From Thermoleophilia bacterium (GTDB lineage Bacteria > Actinomycetota > Thermoleophilia > Gaiellales > Gaiellaceae), in NCBI GenBank assembly GCA_025936595.1, contig JAICTB010000149.1, forward strand, positions 1 to 5,852: a stretch of 5,852 nt of DNA, in the 5' to 3' direction. The notes beneath the pieces are model-generated. The model was not told the DNA's origin. It saw only the letters and a program-made list of their open reading frames with translations, and did not search any database. The position numbers were made by a program, and so were the translations under genes. Shown in pieces: positions 1 through 5,594 of the stretch. Positions within the stretch are counted from its first letter, which is position 1. Each line of letters begins with the position of its first letter.

Positions 1-27
1 AGGATCGCCGCGGCCGCGACCGAGACG

Positions 28-43
28 AGCGCCGAACGGCGCT
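28..43 (-). terminator. Candidate hairpin after the DUF2071 gene
   Basis: A perfect inverted repeat, AGCGCC and GGCGCT around the 4-base loop GAAC, begins 6 bases beyond the stop codon of the leftward DUF2071 gene. Its position fits a transcription end point for the four-gene leftward string. No T-rich tract follows it on the minus strand, so it is not a classical intrinsic terminator. It could be a weak terminator or an RNA 3'-end stabiliser. The rest of positions 1-49 shows no gene, only a GC palindrome CGCGGCCGCG at 9-18. Confidence 0.35.
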
Positions 44-49
44 GCGGGG

Positions 50-727
50 TCACTCGACCTCGTCGAGCGACCAGAGCACCACGTCCTGCCGGGGCGAGAA
101 GAGCACGTGCGGCTCGTCCGCGGGCAGCGGGAGCGGCGCCATCGTGTTCAGGTCGATGTGCGCCTCGCCGCGCTGAAGATCCCACGGCGCATGCTGGATC
201 TCCGCGCGATACAGGCGGCCGCCGTCCTCGGTGTAGAGGCAGTAGCGGTCCGTCAGGAAGTGCTCGAGGGTCCCCGCCGCCGGCTGAAAGAGCTCCCCGT
301 CGCCGCGGTAGCGCGCGCTGAACGCCGCACCGGGGCGAGCCGATTCGTAATGGACGAGCTCCTCGTCACGCTCGTAACGCATCTGTGCGTGGTGGTACGG
401 CAGCTTGTAGAGCTTCTTCGCAGCCTCGACCGCGAGGCGGCTCGCGGCGTCGAGCGAGAAGAACCAGATGCCGGGCTTGCCGTCGCGCGTCACATAGGTG
501 CGCACGTTGACCTCCGGGAACGTCGAGATGCCCGGCAGCGGCGGCAGGCCGCGGAGGCGGAAGTTCCGCAGCAGAAACGGCGTCACGCCGAGCCACACGG
601 AGCCGTCGTGCGTCTCGAGCTCGACGGAGTCCGGCACGAGGCCCCGGAGCGCCGCCTCCTCGACGCGCCAGTGCAGGAAGCACAGATCGATCCACGACTG
701 TGCATTCGTCCACGGCTCGTCGGGCAT
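50..727 (-). CDS. DUF2071 / YqjF-family protein
   Basis: This 225-residue protein belongs to the DUF2071 (YqjF) family. The family has an acetoacetate-decarboxylase-like fold but no established reaction, and it is probably cytosolic: no signal peptide or membrane helix is visible. Family hallmarks are the N-terminal W-x-DLCFLHWRV stretch (about 12-22), DGSVWLGVTPF (41-51), RGLPPLPG (59-66), FPEVNVRTYVT (70-80), GIWFFSLDAASRLAV (86-100) and KLPYHHAQM (108-116). It is last in the leftward string, after hppD. The ATG at 727 is the only ATG, GTG or TTG in this frame between a stop inside the end of hppD and the conserved domain. It has no good ribosome site. The same frame stays open upstream and reads like the family's real N-terminus (…ARQARA…VSHRAWPMP), so the true start is probably near 783-787. 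Reaching it needs either a CTG start at 787 or one missing base after the ATG at 783. Family assignment is firm; the start is not. Confidence 0.85.
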   Translation of the reverse strand: MPDEPWTNAQSWIDLCFLHWRVEEAALRGLVPDSVELETHDGSVWLGVTPFLLRNFRLRGLPPLPGISTFPEVNVRTYVTRDGKPGIWFFSLDAASRLAVEAAKKLYKLPYHHAQMRYERDEELVHYESARPGAAFSARYRGDGELFQPAAGTLEHFLTDRYCLYTEDGGRLYRAEIQHAPWDLQRGEAHIDLNTMAPLPLPADEPHVLFSPRQDVVLWSLDEVE

Positions 728-791
728 CGGCCACGCCCGGTGCGAGACGTCGTCGACCGCGCGCGCCTGGCGTGCGGCGTCATCCAGGAAG

Positions 792-1886
792 CTAGAGATT
801 GCCGCGGAGCGCCTGCTCGCGCTCGATCGCCTCGAAGAGCGCCTTGAAGTTGCCGTCGCCGAAGCCGCGGGCGCCGTGGCGCTCGATCACCTCGAAGAAG
901 AGCGTCGGCCGGTCCTGCGCGGTCTTCGTGAAAATCTGGAGCAGGTAGCCGTCGTCGTCGCGATCGGCGAGGATCCGCAGGCGGCGCAGGTCGTCCCAGC
1001 TCTCGTCGATGTCACCGACCCGCCCCGGCGTCTCCTCGTAATAGGTGTCGGGCGTCGAGAGGAACATGATCCCCCGCCGCTGCAGGGCTTCGACCGTCTT
1101 GACGACGTCGGAGGATTGCAGCGCGATGTGCTGTGCGCCGGGCCCCTCGTTGAACTCGAGGTACTCGTCGATCTGGCTCTTGCGTTTTCCCTCGGCGGGC
1201 TCGTTGATCGGGAACTTGATCTTCCCCTGGCCGTCCGTCATCACCTTCGACATCAGCGCCGAATACTCCGTCGAGATGTCGTCGTCGGAGAAGTGGATCA
1301 TCTCCGTCATGCCGAACACACGCTCGTAGAACGCGACCCAGTGCTCCATCTTCCCGAGCTCGACGTTCCCGACGATGTGGTCGATCGCGAGCAGCCCCAC
1401 GCCGTCGTCGGCGGCAGCCGGCTCCTGCGCGACATAGCCGGGGAGATACGCGCCCTCGTAGCCGTTACGGCTGACGAACGTGTGCACGACGTCGCCGTAG
1501 GTCGCGATCGTGGCGAGCCCGACCTTGCCGAAGTCGTCCTCGACCGTGTGCGGCTCCACCACTCCTTCGGCTCCGCGCTCGACGGCTTCCCGATACGCCC
1601 GCGCTGCGTCCGGCACGCGGAGCGCGATGTCCTTCACGCCGTCGCCGTGCTTCGCCGCATGCCGCGCGACGTCGCTGTCGCTGCGGATCCCGCTCGTCAC
1701 GACGAGGCGGATGTCGTTCTGCTCGAGCACGTAGCTGGCGCGGTCGCGGACGCCAGTTTCGGGGCCTGCGTATGCCGTGCGGTGGAAGCCGTAGGCCTGC
1801 TCGTAGTAGAAGGCCGCCTGCTTTGCGTTGCCGACCCAGAGCTCGACGTGGTCCCAGCCGTCGAGCGGCATGAAGTCTTCACTCAT
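792..1886 (-). CDS. hppD: 4-hydroxyphenylpyruvate dioxygenase
   Basis: This 364-residue non-haem Fe(II) enzyme converts 4-hydroxyphenylpyruvate plus O2 to homogentisate and CO2 in cytosolic tyrosine catabolism. Two vicinal-oxygen-chelate halves are visible. The N-terminal half (about 10-140) starts with WDHVELWVGN and has the family's AYGF. The catalytic half (about 163-345) carries the likely iron ligands H170 in AIDHIVGNV, H253 in GPGAQHIAL and E332 in LFFEVIER. The C-terminal signature RHGARGFGDGNFKALFEAIE (337-356) is characteristic of HPPD, as are KFPINEP (224-230) and the closing lid helix. Length is normal for a bacterial enzyme. The ATG at 1886 fits the family N-terminus, has GGAG just upstream, and overlaps the exporter's stop as ATGA, implying coupled translation; an open frame extends much further upstream but is only a shadow of the exporter. 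The main alternative, hydroxymandelate synthase, is a close relative but less likely given this C-terminus and the absence of glycopeptide genes. Confidence 0.96.
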   Translation of the reverse strand: MSEDFMPLDGWDHVELWVGNAKQAAFYYEQAYGFHRTAYAGPETGVRDRASYVLEQNDIRLVVTSGIRSDSDVARHAAKHGDGVKDIALRVPDAARAYREAVERGAEGVVEPHTVEDDFGKVGLATIATYGDVVHTFVSRNGYEGAYLPGYVAQEPAAADDGVGLLAIDHIVGNVELGKMEHWVAFYERVFGMTEMIHFSDDDISTEYSALMSKVMTDGQGKIKFPINEPAEGKRKSQIDEYLEFNEGPGAQHIALQSSDVVKTVEALQRRGIMFLSTPDTYYEETPGRVGDIDESWDDLRRLRILADRDDDGYLLQIFTKTAQDRPTLFFEVIERHGARGFGDGNFKALFEAIEREQALRGNL

Positions 1887-3424
1887 GGCTCCGATTCTAC
1901 TCCCGCCGTCGCTGGAGCTCCCGCTGCAGCGTCCGCCGCCGACACATCGTCGAGCGTGCGACGCAGCGTCTGCTCCTTCACGAACACGACCGCCACGACC
2001 CAGACCACCGCGGCGATGGCGGCGGAGGTGAGGAAGGCGGGTCGCAGCGCGCTCGCGAGCCCCTGGCGGAGCGCCGGCGAGAGGCGATGGATCGCCGAGC
2101 CTTCCGCACCCGCCCCGACCCCGGCCGGCAGTCCATGGTTGACGATCACGCCGATGATCGTGACGCCGAGCGTCGCACCCATCTGCCGGCCGAACTGCGT
2201 CAGCGCCGTCGCCGATCCGATCCGCGACCGCGGCACCGCGTTCTGCACCGAGAGGACGAACACCTGCATCATCGATCCGATCCCGATGCCGGCGATCACC
2301 ATGTTGCGCGCCGCTTCGCCGTTCGTGGTCGAGGTGTTCATGCGCCACAGCAGCAGCATCCCGATCGTCAGGACGACGGGGCCGAACACCGCGTTCCAGC
2401 GGTAGCGACCGGTGCGTGAGACGAGCTGGCCGGTGAGGATCGACGTGCAGACGGCGCCGAGCGTCATCGGTGTGAGGACGATGCCGGACGAGGTCGCGGA
2501 CGTTCCGATCACGCCCTGCACGAAGAGCGGGACGTACGAGATGGTCCCGAACATCGCCATCCCAACGAGCGCCATGCAGACGACGCTGCCGGAGACGATC
2601 GGGTTGCGCAGCACGTCGAACGGGAGGATCGGCTCGACGGCCCGGCGCTCGACGACTGCGAAGACGAGCAGGCAGGCGACCGCGCCGACGAGCACGCCGA
2701 TCACCTCACCGCTCGCCCATGGGTACTGCGTCCCGCCCCACACGAGTCCAAGCAGCAGCAGACCGGTGCCGGCGGCCAGGATCCCGGCGCCGAGCCAGTC
2801 GATCGTGTGCTCGACGCGGGCCCGCCACCGCGGCATCGTCAGCGAGATCACCGCGAGCGCGACACCACCGACAGGCAGGTTGACGAAGAACACCCAGCGC
2901 CAGGTCGTGTTGTCGACGATGAAGCCCCCGACGGCCGGGCCGATGATCGACGAGGACGCGAAGACGGCGCCGATCAGGCCTTGCCACCGGCCGCGGTCGC
3001 GCGGCGGGACGATGTTCCCGATCACCGCAAGCGAGAGCGGGAAGAGGCCGCCCGCGCCGATCCCCTGCACCGCGCGGAAGACGACGAGCTGCGTCATCGT
3101 CTGCGCGATCCCGCACAGGGCCGAACCGGCCAGGAACGTGACAATCGCGATCAGGAACAGGTTCTTGCGCCCGTAGACGTCGCCCAGCTTTCCGTAGAGC
3201 GGGACCGTCACGGTCGACGTGAGCATGTAGGCGGTGAACACCCATGAGTACTGCGCGATGCCGCCGAGGTCGCCGACGATCCGCGGCAGCGCGGTCGCCA
3301 CGATGGTCTGGTCGAGCGCGGCGAGCGCGAGCGTCACCATCAGCCCGGAATAGATCGCGAGGATCCGACCGATCGTGAACTGGTAGCCCGGAGGCTTCCG
3401 CGCAAGGCGTTCCCGCACCGTCAC
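1883..3424 (-). CDS. DHA2-family (EmrB/QacA) MFS drug exporter
   Basis: This 513-residue inner-membrane exporter is of the 14-helix DHA2 type, which uses the proton gradient to expel drugs and other amphipathic compounds. Motif D1 LDQTIVATALP (38-47) is in helix 1, motif A GKLGDVYGRKN (78-88) in the helix 2-3 loop, and motif B-like RAVQGIGAGG (117-126) in helix 4. Motif C GPAVGGFIVDNTTWRWVFFV (162-181) follows, leading into FVNLPVGG (180-187). Hydrophobic segments recur through to about residue 483, enough for 14 helices. The C-terminus is a short Ala-rich hydrophilic tail. The chosen start is GTG at 3424; a GTG two codons later is also possible, and neither has a Shine-Dalgarno. A 19-bp palindrome lies 6 bp before this start, so repressor control, for example by MarR- or TetR-type proteins common for this family, is likely. 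The last codons overlap hppD by 4 bp. The substrate cannot be read from the sequence. Confidence 0.93.
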   Translation of the reverse strand: MTVRERLARKPPGYQFTIGRILAIYSGLMVTLALAALDQTIVATALPRIVGDLGGIAQYSWVFTAYMLTSTVTVPLYGKLGDVYGRKNLFLIAIVTFLAGSALCGIAQTMTQLVVFRAVQGIGAGGLFPLSLAVIGNIVPPRDRGRWQGLIGAVFASSSIIGPAVGGFIVDNTTWRWVFFVNLPVGGVALAVISLTMPRWRARVEHTIDWLGAGILAAGTGLLLLGLVWGGTQYPWASGEVIGVLVGAVACLLVFAVVERRAVEPILPFDVLRNPIVSGSVVCMALVGMAMFGTISYVPLFVQGVIGTSATSSGIVLTPMTLGAVCTSILTGQLVSRTGRYRWNAVFGPVVLTIGMLLLWRMNTSTTNGEAARNMVIAGIGIGSMMQVFVLSVQNAVPRSRIGSATALTQFGRQMGATLGVTIIGVIVNHGLPAGVGAGAEGSAIHRLSPALRQGLASALRPAFLTSAAIAAVVWVVAVVFVKEQTLRRTLDDVSAADAAAGAPATAGVESEP

Positions 3425-3430
3425 GGGAAA

Positions 3431-3449
3431 CAGTTAACCAGGTTAACTG
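3431..3449. promoter_or_regulatory. Operator-like palindrome before the MFS exporter
   Basis: The sequence CAGTTAACCAGGTTAACTG is a perfect inverted repeat with 9-bp arms around a single central base. It fills most of the 28-bp gap between the EamA stop and the exporter's GTG. It is conspicuously AT-rich against its GC-rich surroundings. A 1-base centre makes an RNA hairpin unfavourable, and no T-tract follows, so a dimeric repressor site fits better than a terminator. On the minus strand a TANNNT box (TAACCT, 3445-3440) lies inside it, 15 nt before the GTG, so a bound protein could block an internal promoter. The cognate regulator is not in this window. Confidence 0.6.
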
Positions 3450-3452
3450 GCC

Positions 3453-4343
3453 TCAGTCCGCCGGTGGTTCGACAGGAGCGCGGTTCGATCGCTCGACGAG
3501 CACGGCCGTGAGGATCCCGACGCCGCCGACCACCTCCCAGCGCGTCAGGTGCTCGTCGAGGAGGACGAGCGCGAACAGGACGCCGAAGAGCGGCTGCATG
3601 TTCGAGAAGAGCGACGCGCGCGAGGGGCCGACGCGGCTGATCGCGGTGAACCAGAGGATGTTCGTGAGGAAGAGCGGCCCGATCACCGCGAACGCGAAGC
3701 ACAGCCACATCAGGTTGCTGAAGTGGAAGCTCTGCTGAGCCGTCTGGTGAGTGCCTGCGAGCGCGAGCGGGATCCAGCCGACGAGCAGGACGAGCGAGCT
3801 GATCCGGAACGGCGAGTAGCGGCGCATCAGCGGCGCAATCAGCACCGAGTAGCACGCCCAGGTCGCCGCGGTGAGAATGGCGAGGCCGTCGCCGACGATG
3901 CGCCCGGAGAAGCCGCCCGAGCCGGTCGCGACGAACCCGACGCCGACGAGGGACACGAGGGTGGCGATCCAGAAGCCGCGCCCCATCCGCTCCAGCCCGA
4001 CCAGCGCAGCGACGACCCCGATGAAGATCGGCGTCATGCCGAGGAAGAGCGTGACCGTCGCGGCCGAGGTCTTGTCGATCGAGTAGACGAAGCAGATCTG
4101 GTTGAGGAAGATGAACGCGGCGGCGAGCAGCACGAGGCGGAGATCTCGGCGGGCGATCCGGAAGCTCTTTTCGCGCGCGTACGTGAACCCCCAGAAGAGC
4201 GCGGTCGCGACGCCGTAGCGGATCGTCGCGTAGGCGAGCGGGTGGAAGCCGTGCTGCAGCACGTAGCGAGTGACCGTCGCGTTGAGCGCCCAGAGGAGGA
4301 CAGTGCCGAGGAGCATCAGGTCGACAGGGCTCACTCGGCGCAC
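3453..4343 (-). CDS. EamA/DMT-family transporter
   Basis: This 296-residue integral membrane protein belongs to the drug/metabolite transporter superfamily, the group that includes RhaT, YdcZ-like permeases and amino-acid or metabolite exporters. It shows the usual duplicated EamA architecture: repeat one at about 8-140 and repeat two at about 152-284, each with around five hydrophobic helices. The LLWALNATVTRYVL start of helix 1 and the closing FGVLFALVLLDEHLTRWEVVGGVGILTAVL are typical; the latter matches the family's conserved LxEhlt…GGxLIlxGv ending. The substrate is unknown. The GTG at 4343 is chosen because a TANNNT box lies 8 nt before it; a GTG at 4334 and an ATG at 4316 are alternatives. 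It heads the leftward string, diverges from the FabL unit across only 32 bp, and is followed after 28 bp by a second exporter of a different family. Confidence 0.9.
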   Translation of the reverse strand: MRRVSPVDLMLLGTVLLWALNATVTRYVLQHGFHPLAYATIRYGVATALFWGFTYAREKSFRIARRDLRLVLLAAAFIFLNQICFVYSIDKTSAATVTLFLGMTPIFIGVVAALVGLERMGRGFWIATLVSLVGVGFVATGSGGFSGRIVGDGLAILTAATWACYSVLIAPLMRRYSPFRISSLVLLVGWIPLALAGTHQTAQQSFHFSNLMWLCFAFAVIGPLFLTNILWFTAISRVGPSRASLFSNMQPLFGVLFALVLLDEHLTRWEVVGGVGILTAVLVERSNRAPVEPPAD

Positions 4344-4351
4344 GGTGCTCG

Positions 4352-4357
4352 ACCCTA
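4352..4357 (-). promoter_or_regulatory. Candidate -10 box for the leftward string
   Basis: On the minus strand TAGGGT matches the actinobacterial -10 pattern TANNNT. It ends 8 nt before the GTG at 4343, the geometry of a leaderless or nearly leaderless transcript. No convincing -35 hexamer is seen at the usual distance. This fits the lack of a Shine-Dalgarno at this start. Confidence 0.45.
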
Positions 4358-4365
4358 GCGCTAGG
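4354..4365. promoter_or_regulatory. 12-bp palindrome shared by two divergent promoters
   Basis: CCTAGCGCTAGG is a perfect 12-bp palindrome at the centre of the 32-bp region between the divergent EamA and 93-residue genes. It overlaps both candidate -10 boxes. Two CTAG tetramers within 8 bp stand out, since CTAG tends to be scarce in bacterial genomes. It may be a shared operator, or simply the result of two back-to-back -10 boxes. Confidence 0.4.
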
Positions 4366-4367
4366 CT
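4362..4367 (+). promoter_or_regulatory. Candidate -10 box for the rightward fabL unit
   Basis: TAGGCT matches TANNNT and ends exactly 8 nt before the ATG at 4376, mirroring the box on the other strand. No Shine-Dalgarno lies between it and the ATG, so a leaderless or near-leaderless messenger is likely. The -35 region lies within the start of the EamA gene and shows no clear TTGACA-like match. Confidence 0.45.
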
Positions 4368-4375
4368 CTGCCGCT

Positions 4376-4657
4376 ATGGACCGCGAGCCGACCCGCGACG
4401 ACGTCGAGGCCCTCGTCGGTCCGGCGACGCCGCACTTCGCGTTTCAGATTCGCGCGCGCGTGCGCGAGCTCGTCGCAGACCTGCCGGCCGACCACGAGGT
4501 GCGCACGTACGCGGAGGCGCAGATGGAGCGACTCGACCGGCTCGGCTACGCCTCGTCGAAGGCGGACGAAGGCGCACGCGAGTCACCGGAGCGGATCGGC
4601 TGGGACGAGCTGCCTTCGTCCGCTCCGGCCGATCGCCCGCTGCCGCGCCGGGCGTGA
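4376..4657 (+). CDS. Hypothetical 93-residue protein
   Basis: I do not recognise a named family. The protein is small, charged and probably cytosolic, without a signal peptide or membrane helix. Residues about 8-58 look like a folded, mostly helical domain, including VEALVGPATPHFAFQIRARV, then a helix with ELVADLPADHEVRTYAEAQM and the end RLDRLGYAS. The remaining 35 residues are rich in Ser, Pro, Glu and Arg and look disordered. Support for its being real comes from three things: the ATG follows a TANNNT box at promoter spacing, the stop overlaps the fabL GTG as GTGA, and its frame has the strong third-position GC of its neighbours. Coupling to fabL suggests co-expression or a related role, but its function is unknown. 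The antisense frame across it is a shadow. Confidence 0.72.
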   Translation: MDREPTRDDVEALVGPATPHFAFQIRARVRELVADLPADHEVRTYAEAQMERLDRLGYASSKADEGARESPERIGWDELPSSAPADRPLPRRA

Positions 4658-5373
4658 ACGTCCTCGTCACGGGAGGGACGCGCGGGATCGGGCGCGCGAT
4701 CGCCATCCGCTTCGCACGTGCCGGCGCAGACCGGGTCGCGCTCGGCTACATGCGCAACGATCGCGCGGCCCAAGAGGCAGCGACGGAGGTTCGCGCACTC
4801 GGCGCCGAGGTCACTCTCGTGCGCGGAAACATCACTTCGTCGCGCGTGCTGGAGGAGGTGCGAGACCTCGGTCGGCTCGACGTGCTCGTTCACAACGCAG
4901 CGACCGGGGTGATCCGGCCCGCGCTCGAGACCGAGGACAAGCACTGGGACTGGACGATGAACGCGAACGCGCGCGCGCTCCTGCAACTCGCGCGCGTCGC
5001 CGCGCCGCAGATGGAGCCGGGAGCGTCGATCGTCGCGATCTCGTCGCTCGGCGCGCAGCGCGTGCTGGAGAACTACACCCTTGTCGGCACGTCGAAGGCC
5101 GCCCTCGAGTCGCTTGTCCGCTACCTGGCGGTCGAGCTCGCGCCACGCGGAATCCGCGTGAACGCCGTCTCGGGCGGCGTCGTCGACACGGGCGCGCTCG
5201 AGCATTTCCCGAACCGCGAGGAGATGCTCGCCGCCGGCGCAGCGAATCCGGTCGGCCGGCTCGTCGCTCCCGACGACATCGCGGGCGCGGTCGCGTTCCT
5301 CTGCTCGCCGGACGCAGCAATGGTCTGCGGCCAGACGATCGTCGTCGACGGCGGCTTCTCGCTGACGGCGTGA
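4654..5373 (+). CDS. fabL: Enoyl-[acyl-carrier-protein] reductase, FabL type
   Basis: This 239-residue short-chain dehydrogenase/reductase probably reduces trans-2-enoyl-ACP to acyl-ACP with NADPH, the last step of each fatty-acid elongation cycle. The cofactor motif TGGTRGIG is at 6-13 and NAAT at 81-84. The conserved Ser is in ISSLG (130-133). The key catalytic element is ENYTLVGTSKAAL: Y141 and K148 are separated by six residues, the Y-x6-K spacing of enoyl-ACP reductases rather than the Y-x3-K of ordinary SDRs. The local context (LENYT-VG-SKAALE, VNAVSGG, HFPNRE) closely resembles Bacillus FabL, and the protein ends in the usual GQTIVVDGGFSL. Length is near the family's roughly 250 residues. 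The GTG at 4654 is chosen because MNVLVTGGTRG is a normal SDR start and overlaps the upstream stop. A longer open frame back to 4270 would run through the divergent promoter and is rejected. Another SDR activity is possible but less likely. Confidence 0.85.
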   Translation: MNVLVTGGTRGIGRAIAIRFARAGADRVALGYMRNDRAAQEAATEVRALGAEVTLVRGNITSSRVLEEVRDLGRLDVLVHNAATGVIRPALETEDKHWDWTMNANARALLQLARVAAPQMEPGASIVAISSLGAQRVLENYTLVGTSKAALESLVRYLAVELAPRGIRVNAVSGGVVDTGALEHFPNREEMLAAGAANPVGRLVAPDDIAGAVAFLCSPDAAMVCGQTIVVDGGFSLTA

Positions 5374-5402
5374 GACACAAGCGCCGCGTCAGCGCTGCGC
5401 GC

Positions 5403-5427
5403 CTGTGGAAAAGGTCTGTGGAAAAGG
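5403..5427 (+). repeat. Tandem pair of CTGTGGAAAAGG
   Basis: Two identical 12-base units (5403-5414 and 5416-5427) are separated by one T, giving a 13-base period. The second unit runs directly into the first GGGGTCAGACCCC core, sharing its first two G bases, so it may be part of the same repeat element. Confidence 0.75.
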
Positions 5428-5447
5428 GGTCAGACCCCGTGATGTCC
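5426..5447 (+). repeat. Interspersed repeat element, copy 1
   Basis: The 13-base core GGGGTCAGACCCC (5426-5438) is palindromic around its central A and is followed by GTGATGTCC. All 22 bases recur exactly, in the same orientation, at 5573-5594, 147 bp away. An identical 22-base run is very unlikely by chance in 6 kb. It resembles REP-like extragenic palindromes; similar GGGGTC-A-GACCCC cores are, to my recollection, widespread in environmental genomes. Confidence 0.8.
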
Positions 5448-5463
5448 CGAAGGGACATCACGG
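5437..5463. terminator. Strong 12-bp hairpin, possible two-way terminator
   Basis: CCGTGATGTCCC (5437-5448) pairs perfectly with GGGACATCACGG (5452-5463) across a GAA loop. It lies between converging genes. On the minus strand the stem is followed 11 nt later by CCCCTTTTCC, a weak U-tract; on the plus strand no U-tract follows. It may end transcription, or it may be the structural body of the repeat element. The stem is certain; its role is inferred. Confidence 0.5.
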
Positions 5464-5572
5464 ACAGGTCTTCTCCAGGCGATCCTGAGCCCAGACGTCA
5501 CTGAACAGCACAGAAGCGACACTGATCCGGCACAGAATCGTTGCGATGGACACGGCCGCGCAGGACAGAACC

Positions 5573-5594
5573 GGGGTCAGACCCCGTGATGTCC
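5573..5594 (+). repeat. Interspersed repeat element, copy 2
   Basis: An exact copy of the 22 bases at 5426-5447. Sequence after the shared run diverges (GCTCGCGG instead of CGAAGGGAC), so this copy lacks the second arm of the long hairpin. It sits 28 bp beyond the stop of the leftward proline dehydrogenase. Confidence 0.8.

Noticed and set aside
1887..2348. N-terminal extension of the hppD frame back to 2348
   Set aside because: The extension overlaps the exporter in another frame and is Arg/Gly-rich; known HPPDs start near the ATG at 1886.
498..2405. Long 635-residue open frame on the plus strand
   Set aside because: It lies antisense to DUF2071, hppD and the exporter, has Arg/Asp/Val-rich low-information sequence and no recognisable domain; a by-product of high GC.
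3431..3449. Intrinsic terminator for the EamA gene
   Set aside because: A 1-base centre disfavours an RNA stem-loop, the arms are AT-rich, and no U-tract follows.
3549..4358. 269-residue plus-strand frame opposite the EamA gene
   Set aside because: It is Glu/Arg/Asp-rich antisense shadow without a domain; the minus strand has clear EamA helices.
4270..4653. Longer start for the fabL frame at 4270
   Set aside because: It would cover the divergent control region and the EamA start; the SDR nucleotide-binding motif begins five residues after the GTG at 4654.
4546..5461. Minus-strand frames opposite fabL
   Set aside because: Extremely Arg/Ser-rich, with no family match; the plus strand has all SDR motifs.
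5403..5594. CRISPR-like array
   Set aside because: Only two copies of the repeat, unequal spacing of features, and a palindromic extragenic design; no cas genes nearby.
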